Made by a program: the position numbers and the translations under genes. Below, one piece after another: positions 55,410 to 63,765 of a DNA stretch of 64,000 nucleotides. The first letter of the stretch is position 1, and the number at the start of each line of letters is the position of its first letter. Below the pieces are notes generated by a model. The model was given only the letters and a program-made list of their open reading frames with translations, did no database searches and had not been told where the DNA came from. The stretch lies in the NCBI GenBank assembly GCA_035644475.1, contig DASQOL010000030.1:19086-83085 (forward strand), in the 5' to 3' direction. The stretch comes from FEN-1219 sp035644475. Lineage in GTDB: Bacteria; Pseudomonadota; Gammaproteobacteria; Steroidobacterales; Rariloculaceae.

Positions 55410-55937
55410 TCAATTCCCGAGGAACACGAGGACCGCGCCGCTGCCGCCGTCGCGCGGCTCCGCGGTTACGAAGCCGAGCACGCCGGGCGCGCGCGCGAGA
55501 CGCTCGTGAACGATTCCCTTGAGCACGGGCCCCTCCGGTCCGGAGCGGCGTCCCTTGCCGTGCACGACGCGCGCGCAGCGCACTCCGTGCTCGCGGCACT
55601 CGTCGAGAAACGCGTCGAGCAGCGCGGGCGCTTCGACGGCCGTGGCGCCGTGCAGGTCGAGCTCGGCGGCGATCTCGAGCTCGCCGCGGCGCAAGCGCCG
55701 CCTGAGCTGTTTCACGAGCGGTGCGCTCGAGGGCCGCAATGTGCGTCCTGCGATTGCGGCACTCCCGCCATCCATGGCGGTCGGCTCCGGCGCGGCGCTC
55801 GGCGGCGCGGCCCGCGTGCCCGCGCGGCGGGCCGTTTTCGGAGGCGGCGCGCGGCCCACGCGCGGCGCGGCGCGCAGCCGCTTGACCCCGCGCATCGCCG
55901 CCGCGAAGGCGTCTCGATCGTCTTCGTCGCCGCTCAT
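55410..55937 (-). CDS. Smr-domain protein (SmrA/SmrB-type endonuclease)
   Basis: 175 residues. C-terminal Smr domain at about 90-175: ELDLHGATAVEAPALLDAF, ARVVHGKGRRS and a closing GSGAVLVFLGN, with the LDxH and HGxG motifs of Smr nucleases. The N-terminal half is basic and Ala/Pro-rich. E. coli SmrB cleaves mRNA between collided ribosomes; other Smr proteins act on DNA. Convergent with ftsB (7-bp gap) and divergent from surE. No membrane segment. Which substrate applies here cannot be told. Confidence 0.88.
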   Translation of the reverse strand: MSGDEDDRDAFAAAMRGVKRLRAAPRVGRAPPPKTARRAGTRAAPPSAAPEPTAMDGGSAAIAGRTLRPSSAPLVKQLRRRLRRGELEIAAELDLHGATAVEAPALLDAFLDECREHGVRCARVVHGKGRRSGPEGPVLKGIVHERLARAPGVLGFVTAEPRDGGSGAVLVFLGN

Positions 55938-55998
55938 CGCTCTTGCATCGCTCGTCGACCGCGTCGGCGCGATGTCCCCGCCGCCGACCTCGTTCCAG

Positions 55999-56004
55999 TA
56001 TAGT
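55999..56004 (+). promoter_or_regulatory. Candidate -10 box for surE-pcm-nlpD
   Basis: TATAGT lies 20 bp before the surE GTG and just upstream of its GAGGAAA ribosome site (56011-56017). No clear -35 box. Confidence 0.35.
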
Positions 56005-56023
56005 TGCGCCGAGGAAACCGCGC

Positions 56024-56776
56024 GTGCGAATTCTCCTGTCGAACGACGATGGCTACCAGGCCCAAGGATTGCGAATGCTCGCGCAGCGGCTCGCGGATCT
56101 CGCGGCCGTTACCGTCGTCGCTCCCGATCGCAATCGCAGCGGCGCGAGCAATTCGCTGACGCTCGAGACGCCGTTGCGCGTCGAGCGTGCGCACGACAAC
56201 GTCTACTACGTGAACGGCACGCCCACCGACTGCGTGCACGTCGCGGTCACCGGGTTGCTCGACGAGCCGCCGGACATGATCGTCTCCGGCATCAATCACG
56301 GCGCGAACTTGGGCGACGACGTGCACTACTCCGGCACCGTTGCGGCCGCAATGGAGGGTCGCTTTCTCGGGATCCCGGCGATCGCAGTGTCGCTCGTGCT
56401 CGAGGGTGAGGGCGGGCACTTCGCGACGGCGGCGGATTTCGTCTGCCGCCTCGTCGCTCGCACTCTCGACGAGCCGCTGCCGGCCGACTCGATCTTGAAC
56501 GTCAACGTGCCGGACTTGGCCGTAGACGAGATCAAGGGGGTTCGCACGACTCGGCTCGGCTTCCGCCACAAGTCCGAGCCGGTGATCCGGGCGCTCGACC
56601 CCAAGAACCGGCCGATCTACTGGATCGGGCCCGCGGGCGCGGGCCAGGATGCGGGTCCCGGCACGGACTTCCACGCAGTCGCGAGCGGGTACGTGTCGGT
56701 GTCGCCGCTCAAGGTGGACCTCACGGCGCACGCGGCGCTGCCGGCGCTCGAGGCCTGGCTCGGCCGTCTGCGATGA
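56024..56776 (+). CDS. surE: 5'/3'-nucleotidase SurE
   Basis: Divalent-metal nucleoside monophosphatase linked to stress survival. 250 residues (E. coli 253). GTG 56024 with GAGGAAA 7 nt upstream gives VRILLSNDDGYQAQGL, the metal-binding DD motif at the family's start. Further blocks: VTVVAPDRNRSGASNSLTLE, NGTPTDCVHVAVTGLL, VSGINHGANLGDDVHYSGT and GIPAIAVSL. Four-nt overlap with pcm (ATGA). First gene of the conserved surE-pcm-nlpD operon. Confidence 0.96.
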   Translation: MRILLSNDDGYQAQGLRMLAQRLADLAAVTVVAPDRNRSGASNSLTLETPLRVERAHDNVYYVNGTPTDCVHVAVTGLLDEPPDMIVSGINHGANLGDDVHYSGTVAAAMEGRFLGIPAIAVSLVLEGEGGHFATAADFVCRLVARTLDEPLPADSILNVNVPDLAVDEIKGVRTTRLGFRHKSEPVIRALDPKNRPIYWIGPAGAGQDAGPGTDFHAVASGYVSVSPLKVDLTAHAALPALEAWLGRLR

Positions 56777-57447
56777 ACAGTCAGAGCAGGGACGGCATCG
56801 GCATGACGTCGGCGCGCACGCGCGAGCGGCTGATCGAGCGCCTGAAGACCGAAGGCATCAGAAACCTCGCCATTCTCGACCGGATCCGCGAGGTGCCGAG
56901 GCATCTGTTCGTGGACGAGGCGCTCGCGAGCCGCGCCTACGAGGACACGGCGCTGCCGATCGGCTTCGGGCAGACGATCTCGCAGCCCTACGTCGTCGCC
57001 GCCATGACCGCGGCGTTGCTCGAGGGCTTGAGCGGCAGGAAGCTCGTCAAGGTGCTCGAGGTCGGCACCGGCTGCGGCTACCAGACTGCCGTGCTCGCAC
57101 CGTTCGTGCAGCACATCTACAGCGTCGAGCGCATCCAGCCGTTGCAGCAGCGCGCGCGCGTGAAGCTCGCCGAGCTCAAGATCATGAACGTGAGCCTGCG
57201 GCACGCCGACGGTTGGCACGGCTGGCGCAGCCAGGCGCCGTTCCAAGGCATCATCGTCGCGGCGGCGCCGGAGGAGATCCCGCCGGAGCTGCTCGAGCAG
57301 CTCGACGACGGTGGGCGGATGATCATCCCTATCGGCGGGCGCGGCCGTCAGAACCTCGTGCGCGTCACGCGCGAGGGCGACGAGCTCCATCGCGAGGAGC
57401 TCCTGCCGGTGAGCTTCGTTCCGTTCGTCGAGGGCACGGAAACGTGA
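56773..57447 (+). CDS. pcm: Protein-L-isoaspartate O-methyltransferase
   Basis: Repairs isoaspartyl damage in proteins using SAM. 224 residues (E. coli 208), with a slightly longer N-terminus. Motifs: REVPRHLFVDEALASRAYED, LPIGFGQTISQPYVVAAMT (substrate loop), VLEVGTGCGYQTAVLAPF (SAM motif I), IYSVERIQPL (motif II) and DGWHGWRSQAPFQGIIVAAA. Overlaps surE at its start and nlpD at its end (GTGA), so the three genes are translationally linked. Confidence 0.96.
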   Translation: MNSQSRDGIGMTSARTRERLIERLKTEGIRNLAILDRIREVPRHLFVDEALASRAYEDTALPIGFGQTISQPYVVAAMTAALLEGLSGRKLVKVLEVGTGCGYQTAVLAPFVQHIYSVERIQPLQQRARVKLAELKIMNVSLRHADGWHGWRSQAPFQGIIVAAAPEEIPPELLEQLDDGGRMIIPIGGRGRQNLVRVTREGDELHREELLPVSFVPFVEGTET

Positions 57448-58262
57448 TCGAGTGCCTGCGCGAGCGCTCGCCTCGGACGCGCAGCAGGCAATCACTCGGG
57501 GTCGCGTTGCTCGCCGCGGCCGCGACCCTCGCGGGTTGCAGCACGCTCAAGTACGAGTCGAGCGAAGCGACCAAGAGCGACGCGCGGACCTACGTCGTGC
57601 GCAAGGGCGACACGCTCTACACGATCGCGTGGCAACACCGGGTCGACCAGCGCGATCTCGCGCGCTGGAACGGCATCAAAGATCCGGACGTGATCCAAGT
57701 GGGACAACGGTTGCGTCTCGAGCCGGCGAGCGCGCCGGCGCCGGAACGCCGCGCGGCGGCCTCCGAAGCGAAGCGCCCGAGCTCGGGGCCGCCGGCGAGC
57801 TCGAGAGCCTCGCCACCCGCGGCGAAGTCCGGCACGGCCGCGCCGCCCCGCGCCGCCCCCGTGCCTTCGGCGCCGCCGGTCGTGCTGCCCGCGCCGGCAT
57901 GGAGCTGGCCGACCGACGGTCAGGTAGTGACTCGGTTCGGCGCCGCTGACGGCATCGCCACGGGCATCGGCATCGGCGGCCGCGAAGGCCAGCCGATTCG
58001 CGCCGCCGCGGCGGGCCGCGTGGTGTATGCCGGCAGCGGTCTCATGAGCTACGGCCAGCTGCTGATCATCAAGCACAACGAAAGCTATCTGTCCGCTTAC
58101 GGCTACAACAGCCGGCTGCTGGTGTCGCAGGGTCAGGACGTCGCGAAGGGGCAGACGATCGCCGCGATGGGCCGCGGCCCGGAGCGCGAGCCGCGCCTGC
58201 ACTTCGAGATCCGGCGCAACGGCGTGCCGGTCGATCCGCTGCTGCTCGTGTCCGAAAAATAG
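57444..58262 (+). CDS. nlpD: NlpD-type lipoprotein, LysM plus degenerate M23 domain
   Basis: Envelope lipoprotein that activates the septal amidase AmiC. 272 residues. GTG 57444 overlaps the pcm stop; the signal ends LAAAATLAGCSTL with a clear lipobox. LysM peptidoglycan-binding domain at about 48-92 (YVVRKGDTLYTIAWQHRVDQ), a Ser/Pro/Ala linker, and an M23-like domain at about 150-265. As in E. coli NlpD, zinc ligands are lost: GIGIGG replaces the H-x-G-x-D site and RLHFEI replaces HLHFE. It is therefore a regulator, not a peptidase. The last residues SEK and the TAG stop are encoded by the left arm of inverted-repeat element 3. An RpoS-type gene does not follow. Confidence 0.92.
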   Translation: MIECLRERSPRTRSRQSLGVALLAAAATLAGCSTLKYESSEATKSDARTYVVRKGDTLYTIAWQHRVDQRDLARWNGIKDPDVIQVGQRLRLEPASAPAPERRAAASEAKRPSSGPPASSRASPPAAKSGTAAPPRAAPVPSAPPVVLPAPAWSWPTDGQVVTRFGAADGIATGIGIGGREGQPIRAAAAGRVVYAGSGLMSYGQLLIIKHNESYLSAYGYNSRLLVSQGQDVAKGQTIAAMGRGPEREPRLHFEIRRNGVPVDPLLLVSEK

Positions 58263-58347
58263 GGACATGTTGCCTTTTTCGCCGCGCCGACCGCGCTTGC
58301 TCGGCGAGCGTCAGGCGCGAAAAAGGCAACATGTCCCTATTTTTCGG
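58252..58347. repeat. Inverted-repeat element 3 (GGGACATGTT family), 96 bp
   Basis: Perfect 31-bp arms at 58252-58282 and 58317-58347 around a 34-nt loop. Each arm has its own CGAAAAA/TTTTTCG palindrome; the variable bases after the core are GCC. The left arm supplies the nlpD stop codon (58260-58262). The right arm supplies the stop codon of the convergent gene (58337-58339). It may act as a bidirectional terminator for these convergent genes. Confidence 0.9.
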
Positions 58348-58711
58348 GATTGAAGAGCGCGGCGACCACGCGGCGTTGCTCGTGCACGAGCACGTTGAAG
58401 GTGCGGCACGCCGCAGGCGTGCCCATGATCTCCAGGCCGACGCCGCGAGCGGCGAGTGCGCCGACGAGATCCGCTTCCGGCCAGAGGAGCGTGGGACCGG
58501 TGCCGAGCAAGACGATCTCCGGCTGCGACGTGAGCGCCTCGCTCAGGTCCTCGAGCACGAGGCCTGCGGGTGTCGCGACGGCCCAGCCTTCGACGATGCG
58601 TTCCGGCGTAATCAGCACGTGACCCGCGACCCAGCGCTCCGCGATGCGGATGCGGCCGGGCTCCCATGCGCGGATCAGGTGCGTCGGTATGGCGTCGCGG
58701 GTGAGTTGCAC
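58337..58711 (-). CDS. Mth938-like / DUF498 domain protein
   Basis: 124 residues. Matches the small single-domain Mth938/DUF498 family (relatives: Xcc1710 and the mitochondrial complex I assembly factor NDUFAF3): VAGHVLITPERIVEGWAV, then PEIVLLGTGPTLLWPEADLV and the conserved GVGLEIMGTPAACRTFNVLV close to the C-terminus. The family fold is known but no biochemical role is established in bacteria. Its last residues (NPEK) and stop lie in the right arm of the inverted-repeat element. Transcribed toward nlpD and away from prfB. Confidence 0.88.
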   Translation of the reverse strand: MQLTRDAIPTHLIRAWEPGRIRIAERWVAGHVLITPERIVEGWAVATPAGLVLEDLSEALTSQPEIVLLGTGPTLLWPEADLVGALAARGVGLEIMGTPAACRTFNVLVHEQRRVVAALFNPEK

Positions 58712-58745
58712 GTCGGTTCGTCGTCGTCGAGATCGTCTTCACGTG

Positions 58746-58751
58746 ATTATA
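58746..58751 (-). promoter_or_regulatory. Perfect -10 box for the Mth938-like gene
   Basis: On the minus strand this reads TATAAT, 34 bp before the start codon at 58711. No good -35 box is visible. Confidence 0.45.
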
Positions 58752-58822
58752 CCGAGCCGCCGCGCGCCGCCACCCGGGGGTGTGCGTGGTAGTATCTCGC
58801 GCGCAAAGGACGGTGCCCGCCC

Positions 58823-59918
58823 ATGGAACCCAATCAAATCGCCCCCACCATCGCCGAGCTCAAGGCGCGAGGCCTCGCTCTGCGGAGGTATCTTTGACTA
58901 TGACGCGAAGCGGGAGCGTCTCGAGGAAGTCAAACGCGAGCTCGAGGACCCGAAGGTCTGGTCCGACCATGAGCGCGCGCAAAACCTAGGCCGCGAGCGC
59001 GCCGAGCTGGCAGCCGTCGTCGACAACCTCGACCGCGTCGGCAAGACGCTCGACGAGGCCGCGGAGCTCCATGAGCTCGCGGTCGAGGAGAAGGACGACG
59101 CGACGCTCGGCGACGTGATCGGTCAGCTCGGCGGCGTCGGCAAGGAGCTCGAGAAGCTCGAGTTCCGCCGGATGTTCTCCGGCAAGATGGACGCGCACAA
59201 CGCGTTTCTCGACGTCCAGGCCGGGGCCGGCGGCACCGAAGCGCAGGACTGGGCCGCGATGCTGCTGCGCATGTATCTGCGCTGGGGCGAGTCGCGCGGC
59301 TTCGCGGTGGACGTGCTCGAGGAGTCGGCCGGCGAGGTCGCGGGCATCAAGAGCGCCACCGTGCACTTCAGCGGCGAGTACGCCTATGGATGGCTCCGCA
59401 CCGAAACCGGCGTGCACCGGCTCGTGCGCAAGTCGCCGTTCGACTCGGGACAACGACGTCACACGTCGTTCGCGTCGGTATTCGTGGCGCCCGAGATCGA
59501 CGACGACATCGACATCGAGCTCAACCCCGCGGATCTGCGCGTCGACGTGTTCCGCGCGAGCGGCGCGGGCGGCCAGCATGTGAACAAGACGGAGTCGGCG
59601 ATTCGGATCACGCACATCCCGACCGGCATCGTCGTGCAGTGCCAGAACGAACGCTCGCAGCACAAGAACCGCGCGACGGCGATGAAGCAGATGCTCGCGA
59701 AGCTCTACGAGCTCGAGGAGCAGAAGCGCCGCGCCGAGGCCGCCGTCGTCGAGAGCAACAAGGCGGACATCGAGTGGGGCAACCAGATCCGCTCGTACGT
59801 GCTCGACCAGTCGCGCGTGAAGGACCTGCGCACCGGCTTCGAGAGCAGCCGGCCGCAGAACATTCTCGACGGCGACCTCGACGATTTCCTACAAGAAAGC
59901 TTGAAGCAAGGTTTGTAA
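58823..59918 (+). CDS. prfB: Peptide chain release factor 2 with programmed +1 frameshift
   Basis: Terminates translation at UGA and UAA. Two frames must be joined: 58823-58894 and 58896-59918, 364 residues in all (E. coli 365). The first frame reads MEPNQIAPTIAELKARG... and meets an in-frame TGA at 58895-58897; after a +1 slip on CTT the protein continues DYDAKRERLEEVKRELEDP. Later: the UGA-reading tripeptide SPF in RKSPFDSGQRRHTSF and the catalytic GGQ in GAGGQHVNKTESAIR. RF2 abundance thus controls its own synthesis. lysS starts 4 nt after the stop, as in E. coli. Confidence 0.97.
58883..58898 (+). promoter_or_regulatory. prfB +1 frameshift signal
   Basis: CGGAGGTATCTTTGAC: an internal Shine-Dalgarno-like GGAGG, then the slippery CTT and the in-frame TGA followed by C. 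The spacing and the TAT CTT TGA C core match the E. coli prfB site. Confidence 0.95.
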
Positions 59919-59921
59919 CGC

Positions 59922-61412
59922 ATGACCGACAACGACGGAGAGAATCGCCTGATCGCCGAGCGGCGTGCGAAGCTCGCGCGGCTGCGGGAGACGGGCGCCG
60001 CGTTCCCGAATGATTTCAAGCGCGACTCGCTCGCGGCGGAGCTGCTCGCGGCGTACGGCGCGCACTCGGCCGATTCGCTGGCGGCCGACAAGATCGCCGC
60101 CGCGGTCGCGGGCCGGCTCATGGTCAAGCGCGTGATGGGCGGCAGCACGTTCTTGAAGATCCAGGACCGGTCCGGGCAGATCCAATTGTTCGTGCGCCGC
60201 GACCGGCTCGGCGAGGCTTCGTATGCCGAGGTCAAGAAGTGGGACTTGGGCGACGTGGTCGGCGCGCGCGGCGAGCTCATCAAGACCAAGACCGGCGAGC
60301 TGTCGGTCGACGCCGTGGAGCTTCGGCTGCTCGTGAAGTCGCTGCGGCCGCTGCCCGAGAAGTGGCACGGTATCGCGGACCAGGAGTTCAAGCTGCGCCG
60401 GCGCTACGTCGACCTCATCATGAGCGAGGAGACGCGCGCGGTGTTCCGCAAGCGCACCGCGTTGATCCGCTTCATCCGCGGCTATCTCGACGCGCTCGAC
60501 TTCGCCGAGGTCGAGACGCCGATGATGCACCCGATCCCGGGCGGCGCCGCCGCGCGGCCATTCTTGACGAAGCACAACGCGCTCGACCTCACGCTGTACT
60601 TGAGGATCGCGCCCGAGCTGTACCTCAAGCGCTTGCTCGTCGGCGGCTTCGAGCGCGTCTACGAGCTCAACCGCGTGTTTCGCAACGAAGGCCTGTCGAC
60701 GCGTCACAACCCCGAGTTCACGATGCTCGAGCTCTATCAGGCATACGCGACCTACCGCGACGTGATGGCGCTCACGGAGAACCTGGTGCGCAACGCGGCG
60801 CTCGCGTTGAACGAGAATCTTACGGTCGAGTATCAAGGCGAGACGATCGACCTCGGGCCGCAATTCCCGGAGCTCACGCTAGAAGAGTCCGTGCGGCGCG
60901 CGAATCCTGAGCTCACGGCGGACAACCTCCGCGACCGCGGCGTGCTCGCGAAGGTCTGCGCCGCGCGCGGCCTCGAGCCGCACGCGTCGGCCGGCGCCGG
61001 CAAGCTGCTCTACGAGCTGTTCGAGAAGACCGTCGAGTCGACGTTGCGCGGTCCGGTGTTCATCACCCAGTACCCGGCGGAGGTATCGCCGCTCGCGCGC
61101 TGCAACGACGCCGATCCGTTCGTCACCGACCGCTTCGAGCTGTTCGTCGCGGGCCGCGAGCTCGCGAACGGCTTCTCCGAGCTCAACGACGCCGAGGAGC
61201 AGGCGGCGCGCTTCCGCGGGCAGGCGGAAGCCAAGGCCGCGGGCGACGAGGAGGCGATGTTCTATGACGAGGACTTCATCCGCGCGCTCGAGTACGGCAT
61301 GCCACCCGCCGGCGGGCTCGGCGTAGGCATCGACCGGCTCGCGATGCTGCTGACGAACAGTTCGTCGATCCGCGACGTGTTGCTGTTCCCGCAGCTCAAG
61401 CCCGAGGCCTGA
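59922..61412 (+). CDS. lysS: Lysyl-tRNA synthetase, class II
   Basis: Charges tRNA(Lys). 496 residues (E. coli LysS 505). N-terminal OB-fold anticodon domain (about 55-150: VAGRLMVKRVMGGSTFLKIQ). Class II catalytic motifs: motif 1 at FAEVETPMMHPIPGGAAARPF, shortened here to its PGGAAARPF end; motif 2 at FRNEGLSTRHNPEFTMLE; motif 3 at GGLGVGIDRLAML. ATG 59922 lies directly after prfB. panB follows after 5 bp, an uncommon neighbour. Confidence 0.97.
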   Translation: MTDNDGENRLIAERRAKLARLRETGAAFPNDFKRDSLAAELLAAYGAHSADSLAADKIAAAVAGRLMVKRVMGGSTFLKIQDRSGQIQLFVRRDRLGEASYAEVKKWDLGDVVGARGELIKTKTGELSVDAVELRLLVKSLRPLPEKWHGIADQEFKLRRRYVDLIMSEETRAVFRKRTALIRFIRGYLDALDFAEVETPMMHPIPGGAAARPFLTKHNALDLTLYLRIAPELYLKRLLVGGFERVYELNRVFRNEGLSTRHNPEFTMLELYQAYATYRDVMALTENLVRNAALALNENLTVEYQGETIDLGPQFPELTLEESVRRANPELTADNLRDRGVLAKVCAARGLEPHASAGAGKLLYELFEKTVESTLRGPVFITQYPAEVSPLARCNDADPFVTDRFELFVAGRELANGFSELNDAEEQAARFRGQAEAKAAGDEEAMFYDEDFIRALEYGMPPAGGLGVGIDRLAMLLTNSSSIRDVLLFPQLKPEA

Positions 61413-61417
61413 GCGCG

Positions 61418-62242
61418 ATGGCGATGTCCGAGAAGACCAAAGCCGGCCGCAAGGTCACGACGCAGCGCTTGAAGGAGATGAAGTCGGCCGGCGAGCGCAT
61501 CGCCTGCCTCACGGCGTACGACTATCTGACGGCCGCGATTCTCGACGCGTCCGGCATTGACGTGATCCTCGTCGGCGACTCGGCCGCGAACGTATTTGCG
61601 GGCTACGACACCACGATCCCGACCACGATGGAGCAGATGCTCTACCACGCGCAGGTGGTGTGTCGCGCCGCGAAGCGCGCGCTCGTCGTCGCCGACCTGC
61701 CGTTCATGTCGTACCAGGTGAGCGAGGAGGACGCGCTGCGCAACGCCGGGAGGTTCATCAAGGAGGCGCTGGCCGAGGCTGTGAAGCTCGAGGGCGGCGA
61801 GCAGTACGCGAGCACGGTGAAGCGGATCGTCGCGTCCGGCATCCCGGTGATGGGGCACTTGGGCCTCACGCCGCAGTCGATCCACAAGTTCGGCAGCTAC
61901 AAGACGCGCGGTGCGTCCGCGGCCGAGGCCGAGCAGATCGTCAACGACGCCCGCGCGCTGCAAGATGCCGGCGCGTTCGCGATCGTGCTGGAGAAGATCC
62001 CCGCGAACCTCGCGCGGCGCGTCACCGCGGCGCTCGAAATTCCGACGATCGGTATCGGCGCGGGCGCCGGTTGCGACGGCCAGATCCTCGTGACGCCCGA
62101 CCTGCTCGGGATCACCACGAAGTTCCGGCCGCGCTTCGTGCGCCGCTACGCGGCGGTCGCGGATACGATGGCCGACGCGTTCCGCCGTTACGCCAAGGAT
62201 GTCAGGGACGGCGAGTTTCCGTCCGACAAAGAAAGCTACTGA
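61418..62242 (+). CDS. panB: 3-methyl-2-oxobutanoate hydroxymethyltransferase
   Basis: First committed step of pantothenate and CoA synthesis: adds a hydroxymethyl group from methylene-THF to 2-oxoisovalerate. 274 residues (E. coli 264). ATG 61418, or 61424 two codons on. Motifs: IACLTAYDYLTAAILDASG, VILVGDSAANVFAGYDTT with the Mg ligand Asp, MGHLGLTPQSIHKFG, FAIVLEKIPANLA with the catalytic Glu, and TIGIGAGAGCDGQILVTPDL. panC is not adjacent in this window. Spacing suggests cotranscription with prfB-lysS. Confidence 0.96.
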   Translation: MAMSEKTKAGRKVTTQRLKEMKSAGERIACLTAYDYLTAAILDASGIDVILVGDSAANVFAGYDTTIPTTMEQMLYHAQVVCRAAKRALVVADLPFMSYQVSEEDALRNAGRFIKEALAEAVKLEGGEQYASTVKRIVASGIPVMGHLGLTPQSIHKFGSYKTRGASAAEAEQIVNDARALQDAGAFAIVLEKIPANLARRVTAALEIPTIGIGAGAGCDGQILVTPDLLGITTKFRPRFVRRYAAVADTMADAFRRYAKDVRDGEFPSDKESY

Positions 62243-62255
62243 CGCCCGCGGAGCG

Positions 62256-62753
62256 CTACTTCGCCTCCGCCATCTCCTTCATCGTCACGAGCGCGGCCTC
62301 GAAACGCATGCGGCGGTTCGCGATGTCCGCGTCCTTCGCGGCCTGGTCGGGCTTGTCCGACTCGTCCAACATCAGCGTGTAGATCAGCTTCGAAGTCTTG
62401 TCGGTCACGGGCTTCGCTTCCATGAAGCCGTGATAGAGGCTGTAGAACCGCCCCTCGACGACCGGCTGCGTGTAACCGTACGAGAGGTCGGTCTTGCCCA
62501 CGAGGATTTCCGTGACGCGGCCGGCCGCGAGCGAGCGCACGGTGCCGATGCCGCCGTTACCCGACGTGATCTTGCACTCGACTTTGAGCCAGGTGGCGAT
62601 ATCGCAGTAGCCGCCGACCTTGGCCCAGACGTCCTTCGCTGGCTTCGCGACGTCGATCGACATCTCGATCGTCTTGTATTCCGGCTCCGCTGCGAGCGCA
62701 GCCGCTGACCCGAGCGCGCAGAGCGCGAGCAGAGCGGTCGAAACGTGTTTCAT
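62256..62753 (-). CDS. Secreted SRPBCC/START-like protein
   Basis: 165 residues. ATG 62753 gives a signal peptide (KHVSTALLALCALGSAAALA) with probable cleavage before EPEYK. The mature protein has the helix-grip pattern of polyketide-cyclase-like SRPBCC proteins: EMSIDVAKPAKDVWAKVGGY, GGIGTVRSLAAGRVTEILVG, and a long C-terminal helix (RRMRFEAALVTMKEMAE). These bind hydrophobic ligands; no catalytic residues can be assigned. Periplasmic location is unusual for the fold. Convergent with panB, 13 bp away. Confidence 0.75.
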   Translation of the reverse strand: MKHVSTALLALCALGSAAALAAEPEYKTIEMSIDVAKPAKDVWAKVGGYCDIATWLKVECKITSGNGGIGTVRSLAAGRVTEILVGKTDLSYGYTQPVVEGRFYSLYHGFMEAKPVTDKTSKLIYTLMLDESDKPDQAAKDADIANRRMRFEAALVTMKEMAEAK

Positions 62754-62805
62754 GTCGGCAGTTCCCCCGTGACGCGTTGTTAAATCGGCAAGCAATGGTA
62801 CTCGG

Positions 62806-63675
62806 CTACGGCAGCGGCTGCTCGCGGAGCCGCGCGCCGGCGACGAAGAGCTCCCCGCCGGCCGCTGCGTCGTCGACAACGGCGAGCGCCTCGAAGCCGC
62901 CGCCCGCCGGCGCCGCGCGCACGATCTCGCCGGCCGGCTCTCCGGCCGCGGTCGCGACCTCGGCGCCCGGCGCCGGCGGCGTGGCTGGGTCGCACGCGTA
63001 GCGCCGCATGCGCCGCTTCACCGAGCCCAGGTGCTGGACGCGCGCAACGACTTCCTGGCCCGGGTAGCAACCCTTGTCGAACGACAGCGCGTCGAGCCGG
63101 TCGAGGTTCAGCATCTGCGGAACGTAGCGATCGGCGACGGCGGCCCCGATCGCCGGGATGCCGAGCTCGAGCTCCGCAAGCGCCGCGACGGGTGCGGGTG
63201 CGCGCGCGATCGACGGCTCGAAGTCCTCGATGGCGGCCCGGGTGCCGAGCACGTGCCAGAGCCTGGGCCCGACGCGCACCCACCGCAGGCCGCCACGCGG
63301 GACGAGCGTGTCGCGCGGCGTATCGACGGGCGGGGCGGTCCCCGCGGCGCCGGAGGCGTCCACAAGCGCCGCGAGACGCCAGTCGTCGTTCGGCTCGATC
63401 GCGACGGCGGCGCGCAGGACGAACATCCGCAGCTTCGGCACGATCGTTGCCGCGGCGTCGCGCTCCGTGAGCAGCAGGAACCGGTCGTCGAGGCGCACGA
63501 CGCGAAACAGCGCCCGAACCCGGCCCCGCGCGTCGAGCCAGGCCGCGAGCGGCGCATGCTCCCTCGCGAGCGTGTCGACCGTGCGGCTCAGCTGGCCGTG
63601 CAGGAACGAAGCCGCGTCAGCGCCGCGGACCTCGATGCAGGCGCGCTCCGGAAGCAGGCAATAGACGGGCGTCAT
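62806..63675 (-). CDS. ygfZ: Folate-binding Fe-S assembly factor YgfZ
   Basis: Tetrahydrofolate-binding GcvT-like protein that supports maturation or repair of certain Fe-S enzymes. 289 residues (E. coli 326). ATG 63675 gives MTPVYCLLPERACIEVRG; an upstream GTG or ATG up to 63726 is possible. Diagnostic motif KGCYPGQEVVAR (K-G-C-Y-x-G-Q-E) is present, along with ELELGIPAIG and LNLDRLDALSF before it. Divergent from the SDHAF4-like gene, fitting a shared link to succinate dehydrogenase. Confidence 0.94.
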   Translation of the reverse strand: MTPVYCLLPERACIEVRGADAASFLHGQLSRTVDTLAREHAPLAAWLDARGRVRALFRVVRLDDRFLLLTERDAAATIVPKLRMFVLRAAVAIEPNDDWRLAALVDASGAAGTAPPVDTPRDTLVPRGGLRWVRVGPRLWHVLGTRAAIEDFEPSIARAPAPVAALAELELGIPAIGAAVADRYVPQMLNLDRLDALSFDKGCYPGQEVVARVQHLGSVKRRMRRYACDPATPPAPGAEVATAAGEPAGEIVRAAPAGGGFEALAVVDDAAAGGELFVAGARLREQPLP

Positions 63676-63765
63676 CGCTTCACGAGTATGGCGGGCTAGC
63701 GGATGAGTATACGTCGATGGCCGCAAGCTCGCGGACCCAACGGCTTTCTGGCAAAATTTCGTTCC

